Part shown: positions 1 through 10,542 of the stretch, in pieces
How positions within the stretch are numbered: position 1 is the first letter of the stretch
Layout: each line of letters opens with the position of its first letter
Assembly: GCF_000281715.2 (NCBI RefSeq)
Contig: NZ_CP124576.1
Location: 3,045,501 to 3,109,500, forward strand
Direction of reading: 5' to 3'
DNA: 64,000 bases
DNA from: Sphingobium sp. AP49
Lineage (GTDB): Bacteria > Pseudomonadota > Alphaproteobacteria > Sphingomonadales > Sphingomonadaceae
Translations under genes and position numbers: made by a program
Notes under the pieces: generated by a model
Database searches by the model: none
What the model saw: the letters and a program-made list of their open reading frames with translations, nothing else
What the model was told of the DNA's origin: nothing

Positions 1-975
1 GCGGAAACCACACGAACCTGGTCGCAAGCCTGCGCGCTCGGGGAATCGCTTGCGGTCGCCCGTTCGTCGCTCTTATTGACACAGGACAGCTACAGGGTCG
101 TCGAGGCCCAGCAGCGCGCGGGGTCCGCGTCCACCCTCGATCTCGAACGCGCCGGCACGGCGGTCGCGCAGGCGCGCGCCGCGATCGCGCCGACCGAGGC
201 ACAGCGCCGCGCCGCGCTGTTCGAGTTGGCGGCCCTCATCGGCCGCACGCCGTCCGAAGTGCCGGCGGCGGCGTCCGGCTGCACGCGCGCGCCTGAGCTA
301 CGCCGTCCGATCCCGATCGGCGACGGCGCCGCGCTGCTGCGCCGGCGGCCCGATGTCCGGCGGGCGGAACGCACGCTCGGGGCCGACACCGCGCGGATCG
401 GCTTGGCGATCGCTGATCTCTACCCGCGCATCAGCCTTGGCGGCGCGGCGAATTACCTGCACAGCGCCAAGGGCAATGACGGCCCGGCGCTGTCCTTCTC
501 GCTCGGGCCGCTGATAAGCTGGAGTTTCCCCAACATCGCCGTCGCCCGCTCGCGGGTTCGGCAGGCGCGCGCCACCGCCGAGGTGGATCTCGCCGGATTC
601 GACGGGGTCGTGCTAACCGCGCTCAAGGAGACCGAGCAAGCGCTGTCCACCTATGCCGCCGCGCTGGACGAGCGATCCGCACTCGCCGAAGCGCGGGACC
701 GGGCGGAGCGCGCCTTCCGGCTTGCCGACCTTCGCTACCGTGCCGGGTCGATCAGCTATCTCGACCAGATCGTCGCGCAGACCAGCCTCACCGATGCCAG
801 TGCAAAGCTCGCCGACGCCAACCTCCGGGTCGCATCCGATCGCGTCGATGTCTTCAAGGCTCTCGGCGGCGGCTGGGAGGACCCGGACGTGCCTCTGACA
901 CGGAGCAAGACATCTTACAGTCTTGGTGCGCCTTTGGGAAAGGCGACGCGACATCTGAATCGTTCAGCGCAGTAG
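1..975 (+). CDS. TolC/NodT-family outer-membrane efflux protein, 5' end missing
   Basis: Outer-membrane channel subunit of an RND-type tripartite efflux pump. The frame is open from the first base of the window, so the true start and N-terminal half lie outside. The visible part has the family's long amphipathic helices and the RRPDVRRAE segment typical of NodT/OprM proteins, followed by a beta-strand part (LYPRISLGG) and a second helical repeat with ETEQALSTY and LRYRAGSISYLDQ. A TTG at 76 is in frame but lies inside the domain and is not the start. The inner-membrane and adaptor subunits would be expected upstream. A LysR gene follows after 8 bp, which suggests linked regulation. The family call is firm; the substrate is unknown. 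Confidence 0.9.
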   Translation, partial: AETTRTWSQACALGESLAVARSSLLLTQDSYRVVEAQQRAGSASTLDLERAGTAVAQARAAIAPTEAQRRAALFELAALIGRTPSEVPAAASGCTRAPELRRPIPIGDGAALLRRRPDVRRAERTLGADTARIGLAIADLYPRISLGGAANYLHSAKGNDGPALSFSLGPLISWSFPNIAVARSRVRQARATAEVDLAGFDGVVLTALKETEQALSTYAAALDERSALAEARDRAERAFRLADLRYRAGSISYLDQIVAQTSLTDASAKLADANLRVASDRVDVFKALGGGWEDPDVPLTRSKTSYSLGAPLGKATRHLNRSAQ

Positions 976-983
976 ATTGCAAA

Positions 984-1892
984 ATGCCCTTTGACATCCG
1001 TCAACTTCGCTATGCGATCGCGGCAGCAGATCATGGCAGCTTTTACCGAGCAGCACGCGCCCTCGATATCGAGCAATCGACACTCAGCCGGAACATATCC
1101 AAGCTAGAGCGGGCTATCGGAATGCGAGTTTTTGAGCGGTCACGTGCTGGCGTCAAGACGACTCTAGCCGGAAATGCATTCATTCGCGGCGCCAAGCCGA
1201 TGGTGGCCGCCGCGGACAAACTTGCGGCGATGATGCGAGCGGCTGGGCAAGGTCGAGCGGGCGGCCTTATGCTAGGGCACAACAGCTCGGTCTCCGCCGG
1301 CAATCTGCGGGCGACGCTGATGAGCTGGTGCGACGCATATCCGGACGTGGAGGTTGCGTGTGTAGAAGCCGATCGGAGTGTTCTACTCGCCGGCCTGGAT
1401 ACCGGGGAAATCGACATCGCTATTCTCATGGGCACGACCGGCCATAACGGATTACGCTGCAAGCCGTTGTGGAGCGAGCAGATGCTAGTTGCGCTGCCCG
1501 CGACCCATCCGTTCGCGGAACGTGACGTGGTTCACTGGACGGATCTTCGAGGCCAGCGTTTCCTGTTGCCTGCCGCCGATCCTGGCCCGGAGATAAGGGA
1601 TATGCTGCTCGGGCGCGTCGCGATCACGGGCAGTAAGCTCGACATCCGAATGCAGCAGGCGAGCCGCGAAACAGTGTTAAGCGTTCTTGCCAGTTGTTCG
1701 GGTGTGAGCATCGTCTGCGAAGGTTCGACCGGTGCGCACTACCCCGATGTCGTCTATCGGCCGATACACGGCGAACAGGGGCCGGCGCTGACCGGCTATT
1801 CCGGTTGGTGGCGCGACGACAACGGCAATCCGGCACTGCGGCGCTTCCTTGGATTCATCCGGACGCATTATGCGCTGTCTTTTGATTTATAG
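984..1892 (+). CDS. LysR-family transcriptional regulator
   Basis: A 302-residue DNA-binding regulator. The N-terminal winged helix-turn-helix (about residues 1-60) has the LysR pattern FDIRQLRYAIAAADHGSF, then ARALDIEQSTLSRNISKLE and RVFERSR. The rest is a periplasmic-binding-like effector domain (about 90-300), including DIAILMG and LVALPATHPFA. It lies 8 bp downstream of the efflux gene on the same strand, whereas many LysR genes are divergent from their targets. Control of the efflux genes is an inference from position. The effector is unknown. Confidence 0.93.
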   Translation: MPFDIRQLRYAIAAADHGSFYRAARALDIEQSTLSRNISKLERAIGMRVFERSRAGVKTTLAGNAFIRGAKPMVAAADKLAAMMRAAGQGRAGGLMLGHNSSVSAGNLRATLMSWCDAYPDVEVACVEADRSVLLAGLDTGEIDIAILMGTTGHNGLRCKPLWSEQMLVALPATHPFAERDVVHWTDLRGQRFLLPAADPGPEIRDMLLGRVAITGSKLDIRMQQASRETVLSVLASCSGVSIVCEGSTGAHYPDVVYRPIHGEQGPALTGYSGWWRDDNGNPALRRFLGFIRTHYALSFDL

Positions 1893-1937
1893 AAGCAACT
1901 TTAGCATCTTAGGAGAATAACGGCTGGAGTTTTCGCA

Positions 1938-2246
1938 ATGTCGGAATGCAAGACAATCATTGTCTTACTCGCCACCTTGGCGATCGGTTTTGCGGGAGGG
2001 TTTGTCCTCCGGCCGGTCATCGCACCGACGCCGCAAAAAGTCGCTATCGCTAGCCGGTCGCTCACCGCAGCGGCGCTGAACAAGGCGCGCGGCACACAGT
2101 ACTTCGTGGCGCATGTCGACGAGGCGCGGCAAGTTGTGGCCGGATGCCGCAACGGCTCGGTCCGCGGCGGCGAATGTGCCACCGCCGAAGAGGCGATAAT
2201 TAAGGTTGAGGCTCAGGAGCGCCGCAAGCGGTTCTTGGGTAACTGA
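1938..2246 (+). CDS. Small membrane-anchored EexN/TrbK-like protein, putative entry exclusion
   Basis: A 102-residue protein with one hydrophobic N-terminal segment (about residues 7-27, VLLATLAIGFAGGF) and a short soluble tail. The tail has a conserved-looking Cys pair, AGCRNGS and GGECATAEEA, followed by a basic end (ERRKRF). This resembles small entry-exclusion proteins of conjugative systems, which stop a donor from receiving the same element. It lies tail-to-tail with the trb operon and reads in the opposite direction. The ATG at 1938 was taken because the hydrophobic anchor follows directly. The family call is tentative. Confidence 0.5.
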   Translation: MSECKTIIVLLATLAIGFAGGFVLRPVIAPTPQKVAIASRSLTAAALNKARGTQYFVAHVDEARQVVAGCRNGSVRGGECATAEEAIIKVEAQERRKRFLGN

Positions 2247-2261
2247 CGGGAACGCACGGGC

Positions 2262-2486
2262 TCAGCCTTTGGCAGCGCCGCGACGCCGCGAAAATCCCCG
2301 ATCGCTCGCCATGAACTTCGCTAACATGGGCGAGACGAGCTTTTCAGGTGCCATAGCGTCCCCGCCGGTCTCAGCCGCGAGCGCTGCGGCATAGGCGACA
2401 AGATCGCGGTGGACAGCGGCGCGCAATTCGACCGTCAGCTTGACGGGCCGGTCGTCGGCCAATGGCCCCAGCTTCAACTTGGTCAT
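2262..2486 (-). CDS. DUF2274 domain protein at the end of the trb operon
   Basis: A 74-residue protein starting MTKLKLGPLADDRPVK and continuing with VELRAAVHRDLVAYAA. DUF2274 proteins of this size are commonly the last gene of Trb operons in alphaproteobacterial and Tn4371-like elements. The VKLTVEL start and the following helices suggest a ribbon-helix-helix-like fold, which would fit a regulatory role, but this is inference. Its start overlaps the trbI stop by 4 bp, so translation is probably coupled. Confidence 0.8.
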   Translation of the reverse strand: MTKLKLGPLADDRPVKLTVELRAAVHRDLVAYAAALAAETGGDAMAPEKLVSPMLAKFMASDRGFSRRRGAAKG

Positions 2487-3699
2487 GGCGTTCCTCCGAT
2501 GGGTTCGAGCACGAGGTCACGAGTCAGAATCACGCGAAGCGGATGGCCTGGCCGGATGGCGAGCGTCGGCTCCACGTTAAGCTGCCGCCGCACGATCTGC
2601 TGGCCGGACTGGTTGATGGTGTCCTGCGAGCCGCGCCGCAGCGCACGGGTCAGGTCGTCTTCACTGTCCGCGCCAAGCTCGGCACCTACGCCGAGCAATG
2701 TCGATACGGCCGCCGCCTTGAGCAGATTGCCCCAATGCTGGTTCACGCGGTCCTGTAGCCCCGCTAACCCCGCGCCGTCGGCGCCGGGCTGGCGCTCGAG
2801 AACGATCGAGCGGCCGTCCGGCATGATGAGCCGATCCCAGGCGAGCAGCACGCGGGTCTGTCCGGCGGCGATCTCGCTGTCATACTCGCCGATGAGCCGC
2901 GCGCCCTGCGGAACAAGTAGGATGCGCCCCGTCGGGCTGTCATAGACATTGGCCGTCACCTGCGCGGTGATCTGGCCGGGCAGGTCCGAACGGACGCCGG
3001 TGATGAGCGCAGCCGGGATGATACTGCCGGCCAGCACGATGTTGGGCGATGCCGGCGCTGTTAGCCGCTCGACGCTGACCGTGCGTTGGTTGGACGCCCG
3101 CGCCATGAATGCGCGCTTGCCGGCCTGGTCGCCTTGCGCCGCCTGCTGGTCCGGTTCCTGCGCTGAAGGCGCCGGCAAGCCCGGCGTCGAGACCGGCTCC
3201 GCACCCGCACGCGGGCCGCCGCTGCCGAGAAAGACCGAGCTGGTGCGGGCCGCATCGCGTTCCTGCGCCGCGCGCTGCCGGGCGGCTTCCGCCGCCTGCG
3301 CGCGCGGATCGGGCGGGCCGGGCTGCGCGCCGATCGGCGGCACGGGGATGTCCTCGCCACGCTGCTGCGCCGACACGATCGGACGGCCGAGGTCGCCGGG
3401 AAGCGGCGGGCCAAGCCGTGGCGCCTGTGCGTAATCGCGCGGGCCGGACGTGATGGTCTCGGCCGTGGCGCGGCTGTCGGTGTTGTAGAGTTCCTGCGCG
3501 GCCCGATCGCCTGTCGGCCGCAGCGCATAAATCAGCGAACCGCCGATGCCGAGACCGGCGGCAATCCCGACGACGGCGAGCGCCTTGCGGGAGAGCCGCA
3601 TGACGCGGGGCGGATCGCCGCGAAGCTGGAACGCGGCGGGATCGGGGCGAGCGGCCTGCGACTCCGGCCGCGCTTCGGCTGGCGCATCGTGGCTATCGG

Positions 3700-3703
<4 letters not shown>
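2483..3703 (-). CDS. trbI: Conjugal transfer protein TrbI (VirB10-like)
   Basis: A 406-residue VirB10 homologue, the protein that spans inner and outer membranes in the type IV secretion core complex. A short cytoplasmic N-terminus is followed by one transmembrane segment (about residues 42-60), a Pro/Ala/Gln-rich periplasmic linker (about 85-200) and the C-terminal VirB10 beta-barrel domain. That domain includes VSVERL, AGSIIPAALITG, VPQGARLIGEYDS and DRLIMPDGRS. The C-terminus ends with the usual NQSGQQIVRRQLN and PLRVILTRDLVLEP stretches. It is coupled by 4-bp overlaps to trbG before it and the DUF2274 gene after it. Confidence 0.95.
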
Positions 3704-4712
<1,009 letters not shown>

Positions 4713-4716
<4 letters not shown>

Positions 4717-5396
4717 TGCGACAGCTCCTTCGACCAGTTGAGGGCATTGACGAAAACACCGAGCGGATTCTTGCGCAGGGCGTCAGGAGTGCGCGGCGGC
4801 TGGACGACGATGGTGAGCATCGCGGACCAGCGTTCGGTGGCGGCGAGGCTGCCGTCCTGATAGCGGCGCTCGATCCAGGCGATGCGGAAGCTGTCGGGCG
4901 AGGCGCGGATGACGCTCGACACCTCCACCGCGATCTGCACCCTTCCGACATTGGCGAACGGGTCGTTGGCACGCGCATAGTCGTTGAGCGCGAGCGCACC
5001 GCGATCGGTCGTGAAATCGTAGGCCCGCAGCCAGTTCTGACGGACGATCACCGAATCGGCCGGGATCGCGCGGACCTGCTCGATGAAGCGAGCGAGATGG
5101 AACGCGACCTGCGGGTCGGTGGGACGGTAGCCGGCCTCGGCCGGCGCAACCGCCTGGGCTTCGCCAAGCCGATCGACCTGCACTACCCAGGGCACGATAT
5201 GGCCGCGCGCCGACTGCCAGATGAGGCCACCGGCGAGCCCGCCCGATAGCGCCAGCGTGCCGAAGAAGGCGAGCCGCCAGTTCTTCGCCTGCACGCGCGC
5301 GGAGCCGATGCGGTCGTCCCATGCCTGCGCCGCGCGCTGATAGGGTGTGGCCGGCTCGGGCGTCTGGCCGTAGCGGATGCTCGGTCGCTTGAACAT
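4713..5396 (-). CDS. trbF: Conjugal transfer protein TrbF (VirB8-like)
   Basis: A 227-residue VirB8-family bitopic inner-membrane protein that acts as an assembly factor of the mating pore. It has a cytoplasmic N-terminus with TPYQRAAQAWDDRIG, one transmembrane helix (about residues 43-61) and a periplasmic NTF2-like domain. That domain contains VVQVDRLG, RFIEQVRAIPAD, LRAYDFTTDRG and WIERRYQDG, all typical of TrbF. It ends with NPLGVFVNALNWSKEL. The start lies 3 bp after the trbL stop, and its stop overlaps the trbG start. Confidence 0.95.
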
Positions 5397-5399
5397 GGA

Positions 5400-6710
5400 T
5401 CAATCCTTCTGGCTGGTGTCGACGGACGCGCCGCTGCCGCCGCCATCGCCGGAGCGCAGCGTGTGGGCGGCGATGGTCGCGCCGTGGGTCATGGTCTGGC
5501 GGCTCTTCATCGCGGATGCCCAGGCGGGCGCGCCGGCCGGTGCATCCGGTGACGGCGTGGAGCTGCCGCCCGAAATGGTCCCGCCCGTTGCGGTGACGGC
5601 GGCGCGGCCGCCTGAGCGATAGCTTTCCTTGAGCGAGGCGGCCGCCTTGCGGAGCGGTGACATGGCCGCACCGGCCGCCGCCTGGCCGACGCCGGCAGCA
5701 CCGCCGGCCACCGCGGACGCGCCGGACCTGCCGGCCGAACCGAGCGCATAGGCGCTGTTGGCTGCGCCCGAGGTGAACGCGGCGCCTCGCGCCGCGCCGC
5801 CGACCGCGCCCGCCGCTGCGCCGGCGCCGAGGCGGGCGGCAGCGGCGCCACCGACAAGCGCGCCGCCGGATGCGAGCACGGTTCCCGCTGCAGCGCCTGC
5901 GCCAAGCGCCGGGCCGCCTGAGACGATGCCGTTGGCGATCGACGGGCCGAAGACGCCGAGGCCGAGAAGGCAGAGAGAAGCGAGCGCGACGGCCATCGCG
6001 TCCTCGATGCTGGGCTGCGCGCCGCCGAAACCGGCGCGAAACTCGTCGAACAAAGTCGAGCCGATGCCGACGATGACAGCAAGCACCAGCACCTTGATGC
6101 CCGACGAGATCACCAGCCCCAGCACGCGCTCGGCCATGAAGGCGGTCTTGCCGAACAGGCCGAACGGGATGAGGACGAAGCCGGCGAGTGTCGCCAGCTT
6201 GAACTCGATCAGCGTCACAAAGAGCTGGATCGCCAGAATGAAGAAGGCGAGGATGACGAGCACCCAAGCGATCAGCAGCACCGCGATCTGGATGAAGTTT
6301 TCGAAGAATGCGACCCAGCCCATCAAGTCTGAAATGGATTCTAGGATCGGCTGACCCGCCTCCAGCCCGACTTGCGCGACGCGGCCCGGCTGGAGCAGTT
6401 CGGCGGCTGTAAAGCCGGTGCCCGACGCTTTGAGGCCGAGCCCGGCGAAGCTCTCGAAGACGATGCGTGCCAGGCTGTTCCAGTTGCCGATGATGTAGGC
6501 GAAGACGCCTACGAACAGCGTCTTCTTGACGAGGCGGGCGATGATGTCGTCGCCTTCACCCCACGTCCAGAACAGCGCAGCCAGGGTCACGTCGATGACT
6601 ATCAGGGTGGTGGCGATGAACGCCACCTCGCCGCCGAGCAGGCCGAACCCGCTGTCGATGTAGCGGGTGAAGACATCCAGAAAGCGATCGACGACGCCGG
6701 TGCCGCCCAT
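5400..6710 (-). CDS. trbL: Conjugal transfer protein TrbL (VirB6-like)
   Basis: A 436-residue polytopic inner-membrane protein of the TrbL/VirB6 family, part of the DNA translocation channel. Several hydrophobic helices lie in the first 290 residues. Family-typical stretches are MGGTGVVDRFLDVF, DSGFGLL, FWTWGEGDDIIARLVKK and IPFGLFGKTAFMAERVLG. The C-terminal 150 residues are Ala/Gly/Ser-rich and low in complexity, as is usual in this family. The gene sits between trbK and trbF with only 1-3 bp spacing. Confidence 0.93.
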   Translation of the reverse strand: MGGTGVVDRFLDVFTRYIDSGFGLLGGEVAFIATTLIVIDVTLAALFWTWGEGDDIIARLVKKTLFVGVFAYIIGNWNSLARIVFESFAGLGLKASGTGFTAAELLQPGRVAQVGLEAGQPILESISDLMGWVAFFENFIQIAVLLIAWVLVILAFFILAIQLFVTLIEFKLATLAGFVLIPFGLFGKTAFMAERVLGLVISSGIKVLVLAVIVGIGSTLFDEFRAGFGGAQPSIEDAMAVALASLCLLGLGVFGPSIANGIVSGGPALGAGAAAGTVLASGGALVGGAAAARLGAGAAAGAVGGAARGAAFTSGAANSAYALGSAGRSGASAVAGGAAGVGQAAAGAAMSPLRKAAASLKESYRSGGRAAVTATGGTISGGSSTPSPDAPAGAPAWASAMKSRQTMTHGATIAAHTLRSGDGGGSGASVDTSQKD

Positions 6711-6711
6711 G

Positions 6712-7014
6712 TCAGTTCTCCTGTGCCGAAGAGTCTTCAGCGATGCGGGCGGCGGCGCGCGCGCCGGGCGCGAGGAACCGGCGACGGTTCTCGGCCCAGG
6801 CGCGCAGGCAGTCGGGATCGCTTACCCCGGCCGCGCCGATCGACTGGCAGCGGCGCAGCTCGATCAGCAGCGGGTCCGTCGCCGAGGTGTCGGCGACGGC
6901 CGCCGGCGCCGCGCGCGCGGGTTCGGGTGCGCGGCTCATCTCGATCGCCGTCATCGTGATGGCGATGGCGATGAAAATGACGGCGCCGATGCGCGCGAGG
7001 AACTTGCTGTCCAT
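6712..7014 (-). CDS. trbK: TrbK-alt putative entry-exclusion protein
   Basis: A 100-residue protein with an N-terminal membrane anchor (about residues 8-24, IGAVIFIAIAITMTAIE). It also has the TrbK-alt signature of two Cys and a basic aromatic tail: LRRCQSIG, DPDCLRAWAENRRRFL. This family occupies the trbK slot between trbJ and trbL and is predicted to block entry of a second copy of the element. It lies 1 bp from trbL and 5 bp from trbJ. Confidence 0.85.
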   Translation of the reverse strand: MDSKFLARIGAVIFIAIAITMTAIEMSRAPEPARAAPAAVADTSATDPLLIELRRCQSIGAAGVSDPDCLRAWAENRRRFLAPGARAAARIAEDSSAQEN

Positions 7015-7019
7015 GACGA

Positions 7020-7778
7020 TCAGTCGTGGAACATGCGGGCGTTGCCCGGCTGATAGCCGGTAGACCGCGTCAGGAAGCGGCGGAGCCGTTCGCGGCTCTC
7101 AGCTTCGACGGCGGCGTTGCGCGCCGAGTCCAGCGCCTGCGCGCGGCCCTGCGCGGCGAGCAGCGCCGTCAGGTCCGCGAGCTGCTGCGATTGCAGCGCG
7201 AGAAGCTGGTTGCCCGCCTGCGCCGCCTGAAGCGCACCCGTCGCCGACTGGCTGGACGTGACCAAACCGTCCATCGTCGTGCGCGCGCCGTCGATGTTGC
7301 CAACGACGCCGGCCTGAACGCGCAGCGCGTCCTCGAACGCCCCGACGCTATCCTCCCAGCGCGCGTTAGCGTTGGCGACCATCTGCGCATGGGTGCCGGT
7401 GAGCGCAGCGCCCTTGTAGCGGCCGTCGAACACCTGCTGGACGTTCTGCACGTCGTAGGCGATCCGCTGCGCCTCGCCGAGAAGCTGCTGGGTGCGCTGC
7501 ACCTGCTGCTGCAACTGCTGGAGCGAGCTGAACGGCAGCGAGGCCAGGTTGCGCGCCTCGTTGATGAGGCTGGTCGCCTGCTGCTGGATTTGCTGAATCT
7601 GGTTGTTGACCTGCTGGAGCGACCGCGCGGCCGTCAGCACGTTCTGCGCATAGTTGGTGGGGTCATAGACGATCCCGCCGAACTGAGCGTGCGCCGGCGT
7701 GGCGGCGGTGATGCCGATCATGCCCGACGTGACAATGGCGCCGGCCAGCATGGCGCGGCGCAGGATATAGATTTTCAT
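7020..7778 (-). CDS. trbJ: Conjugal transfer protein TrbJ (VirB5-like)
   Basis: A 252-residue secreted minor pilus-type protein. A signal peptide (about residues 1-32, ending AHAQFGG) precedes a Gln-rich coiled coil (about 50-110: QQVNNQIQQIQQQ, LQQLQQQVQRTQQLLGE). The core WEDSVGAFEDALRVQ and the tail LRRFLTRSTGYQPGNARMF are typical of TrbJ. The ATG at 7778 was chosen because the signal peptide begins there. The frame stays open upstream across trbE only as an antisense-like GC-rich extension. The start overlaps the trbE stop by 4 bp. Confidence 0.94.
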   Translation of the reverse strand: MKIYILRRAMLAGAIVTSGMIGITAATPAHAQFGGIVYDPTNYAQNVLTAARSLQQVNNQIQQIQQQATSLINEARNLASLPFSSLQQLQQQVQRTQQLLGEAQRIAYDVQNVQQVFDGRYKGAALTGTHAQMVANANARWEDSVGAFEDALRVQAGVVGNIDGARTTMDGLVTSSQSATGALQAAQAGNQLLALQSQQLADLTALLAAQGRAQALDSARNAAVEAESRERLRRFLTRSTGYQPGNARMFHD

Positions 7779-10264
7779 GGGGTCGTGTCCTTCAAGGCAA
7801 GGTCGAGCTGGCCGGCATCTTCCCGGCGACCGGCCAGCGGATCGGGTTGGGGTTCGGGAAGAAGCTCGACCGCCCAGGCCAAGCCGCGATGGCGCAGCCA
7901 TTCGGCGGCGAAGCGCTCGCGGCCGTGGGTCTCGACCAGCTCGGCGATGCGGAGCTGATCGGTCTTGGAAGAGGCGGCCGTGAAGGCCAACGCGACCTCG
8001 CCCAGCCCCAGCTCGAACAGCCGGTTGCCGCGCCGCGACTGGCAGTAATAGTCGCGCTTGGGCGTGGCCCGGCTGAGGATTTCGATCTGGCGGGCGTTGA
8101 GGCCGAACCGTTGGTAGATGGCGGCGATCTGCGGCTCGGCCGCGCGCTCGTTCGGCAGGAAGATGCGCGTCGGGCAGCTCTCGATGATGGCCGGCGCGAT
8201 GCTCGAGGTCTCGATGTCGGCGAGGCTCTGCGTGGCGAACACCACGCTGGCGTTCTTCTTCCGCAAAGTTTTCAGCCATTCGCGGAGCTGCGCGGCGAAG
8301 GCGGGGCTGTCTAGGACCAGCCAGCCCTCGTCGATGATGATGAGCGTTGGCGAGCCCTCCAGCCGGCCCTCGATCCGGTGGAACAGGTAAGACAGCACCG
8401 CGGCAGCCGATCCGGCGCCGACCAGACCCTCGGTCTCGAACGCCTGCACCGACGCTTCGCCGAGCCGTTCGGCCTCGGCATCGAGCAGCCGGCCCCACGG
8501 TCCGCCAAGGCAATAGGAGGCGAGCGCCTGCTTGAGCTGCTGGCTCTGGAGCAGCACCGCGAGCCCGGTCAGCGTGCGTTCCGGGACGGGCGCACTGGCA
8601 AGCGAGCCGAGCGCCGACCACAGATGCTCCTTGGCCTGTGGATCGACCGCGACGCCTTCGGACGCGAGGATCGCCGCCAGCCATTCGGCCGCCCAGGCGC
8701 GCTCGGCCGGATCGTCGATGCGGGCGAGCGGCTGGAGTTGGACGCCATCGCCCGCCTCCTCGGCGAGCATCCCGCCGAGATCCTGCCAGTCGCCGCCCAT
8801 GCCGATCGCGGCAGCGCGGATGCTGCCGCCGAAATCGAAGGCGAAGACTTGGGCCCGTTCGTAGCGGCGGAACTGCATCGCCATGAGGGCGAGCAGCACC
8901 GATTTGCCGGCGCCGGTCGGCCCGACGATCAGTGTGTGGCCGACGTCGCCGACGTGAAGGGAAAACCGGAACGGGGTCGAGCCTTCGGTCATGCCATAGA
9001 GCAAGGGGGGCGCACCGAAATGCTCGTCCCGTTCCGGCCCCGCCCATACCGCTGACAGGGGGATCAGGTGGGCGAGATTGATGGTGGAAATCGGGGGTTG
9101 GCGGACATTGGCGTAAACATGGCCGGGAAGACTCCCCAGCCACGCCTCGATCGCGTTCATACCCTCGGGGATCACGGTGAAGTCGCGGCCCTGGATGACC
9201 TTCTCGACCAGCCCCAGCTTCTCGGCGGCGATAGCGGGATCGCGGTCCCATACCGTCACCGTCGCGGTGACATAGGCCATGCCGGCATAGTCGGCGCCCA
9301 GCTCCTGCAGGGCGGTGTCGGCGTCGGCCGCCTTGTTCGAGGCGTCGCTGTCCATCAGGACCGACGCTTCGTTGGTCATCACCTCCTTCAAGATCGCGGC
9401 GATGGACTTGCGCTTGGCGAACCACTGGCGGCGGATGCGGCTCAGCAGCTTGGTGGCGTCGGTTTTGTCGAGCATGATCGCGCGGGTTGCCCAGCGATAT
9501 TCGAAAGCCAGCCGGTTCAGCTCGTCGAGCAAGCCGGGGAACGTGACGCTGGGAAAACCGACGATGGTGAGCGTGCGGAGATGATGATCGCCTAGCTTCG
9601 GTTCGAGCCCGCCGGTCAGCGGCTCGTCGGCCAAAAGCGCGTCGAGGTGCATCGGCGTTTCCGGCACGCGGACGCGCTGGCGGCGCGTCGAAACCGTGCT
9701 GTGCAGATAGGTCAGCGTCTCGGCGTCATCGAGCCAGCGGACCTCGGGCACGAAGCCTTCAACCAGGTTGAGCACCCGGTCGCTGCGGTCTGTGAAGCCC
9801 TTAAGCAGCTCCCACGGATCGACGCCGCTGGTGGAACGGCCCTCGTAGAGCCAGCCTTCCGCGCGAGCCGCTTCCTCGGCAGCTGGCATCCACAGCAGGG
9901 TGAGGAAATAGCGGCTCTCGAAATGCGCGCCCTCCTCGCGGAACTGTTCGCGGCGCTCGAACTCGACCAGCGACGACACGGGATCGGGAAAGTGGTCTTC
10001 CGGATAGTCGAGCGCGGGCGTGCGCTGCGCCTCGACGAAGATCGCCCAGCCGGAGCCGAGCCGGCGAAGCGAGTTGTTCAACCTCGCGGTCGTGACGACC
10101 AGCTCGGTCTGCGTCGCGCTGTCGAGATCGGGGCCGCGGAACCGCGCGGTGCGCTGGAAGGAACCGTCCTTGTTCAGCACCACGCCTTCGCCGACCAGCG
10201 CGGCCCAGGGCAGGAAGTCGGGCAGGTTCGCAGCTTTGCTGCGATATTCGCGCAAGCTCATCAT
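7775..10264 (-). CDS. trbE: Conjugal transfer ATPase TrbE (VirB4-like)
   Basis: An 829-residue VirB4/CagE-family ATPase that energises assembly and transport at the inner membrane. The Walker A motif GPTGAGKS is at about residues 449-456, and the Walker B region (LIIIDEGWLVL) is about 190 residues later. The C-terminal half contains KKNASVVFATQS and FLPNER, as in the family. The N-terminus MSLREYRSKAANLPDFLPW matches TrbE. I chose the ATG at 10264 because it forms an ATGA overlap with the trbD stop. An ATG at 10276 would add four residues. Confidence 0.96.
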   Translation of the reverse strand: MMSLREYRSKAANLPDFLPWAALVGEGVVLNKDGSFQRTARFRGPDLDSATQTELVVTTARLNNSLRRLGSGWAIFVEAQRTPALDYPEDHFPDPVSSLVEFERREQFREEGAHFESRYFLTLLWMPAAEEAARAEGWLYEGRSTSGVDPWELLKGFTDRSDRVLNLVEGFVPEVRWLDDAETLTYLHSTVSTRRQRVRVPETPMHLDALLADEPLTGGLEPKLGDHHLRTLTIVGFPSVTFPGLLDELNRLAFEYRWATRAIMLDKTDATKLLSRIRRQWFAKRKSIAAILKEVMTNEASVLMDSDASNKAADADTALQELGADYAGMAYVTATVTVWDRDPAIAAEKLGLVEKVIQGRDFTVIPEGMNAIEAWLGSLPGHVYANVRQPPISTINLAHLIPLSAVWAGPERDEHFGAPPLLYGMTEGSTPFRFSLHVGDVGHTLIVGPTGAGKSVLLALMAMQFRRYERAQVFAFDFGGSIRAAAIGMGGDWQDLGGMLAEEAGDGVQLQPLARIDDPAERAWAAEWLAAILASEGVAVDPQAKEHLWSALGSLASAPVPERTLTGLAVLLQSQQLKQALASYCLGGPWGRLLDAEAERLGEASVQAFETEGLVGAGSAAAVLSYLFHRIEGRLEGSPTLIIIDEGWLVLDSPAFAAQLREWLKTLRKKNASVVFATQSLADIETSSIAPAIIESCPTRIFLPNERAAEPQIAAIYQRFGLNARQIEILSRATPKRDYYCQSRRGNRLFELGLGEVALAFTAASSKTDQLRIAELVETHGRERFAAEWLRHRGLAWAVELLPEPQPDPLAGRREDAGQLDLALKDTTP

Positions 10265-10542
10265 GGCCGCATCCATGTTGGGTAGCGGAGGTGACGCCGG
10301 GCCACGTCCACGAATTGCGGGTCGCGGCGGGCGGCCCATACGGACAGCCCGTGGCCGACGGCCCAGATGACCAGGCCGGCGATCCACAGGCGCAGGCCGA
10401 GGCCGACCGCGCCCGCCAGCGTCCCGTTGACGATGGCGAGCGAGCGCGGGGCGCCGCCGAGCAATATCTGCTCGGTCAACGCCCGGTGGACCGGGGCGAA
10501 ATAGCCCGTGATCGGTTCGCCATGATCGGCCGCGCCGTTCAT
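10261..10542 (-). CDS. trbD: Conjugal transfer protein TrbD (VirB3-like)
   Basis: A 93-residue inner-membrane protein of the VirB3/TrbD family. It starts with GYFAPVHRALTEQILLGGAPR, typical of TrbD, then a hydrophobic pair of helices (about residues 38-70), then ARRDPQFVDVARRHLRYP, also typical. The ATG at 10542 overlaps the trbC stop by 4 bp, and the gene's own TGA overlaps the trbE ATG. Its position between pilin and VirB4 genes is the standard one. Confidence 0.93.
   Translation of the reverse strand: MNGAADHGEPITGYFAPVHRALTEQILLGGAPRSLAIVNGTLAGAVGLGLRLWIAGLVIWAVGHGLSVWAARRDPQFVDVARRHLRYPTWMRP

Noticed and set aside
5758..6354. A 198-codon plus-strand frame opposite trbL
   Set aside because: It is the complement of the Ala/Gly-rich tail of TrbL and shows no domain.
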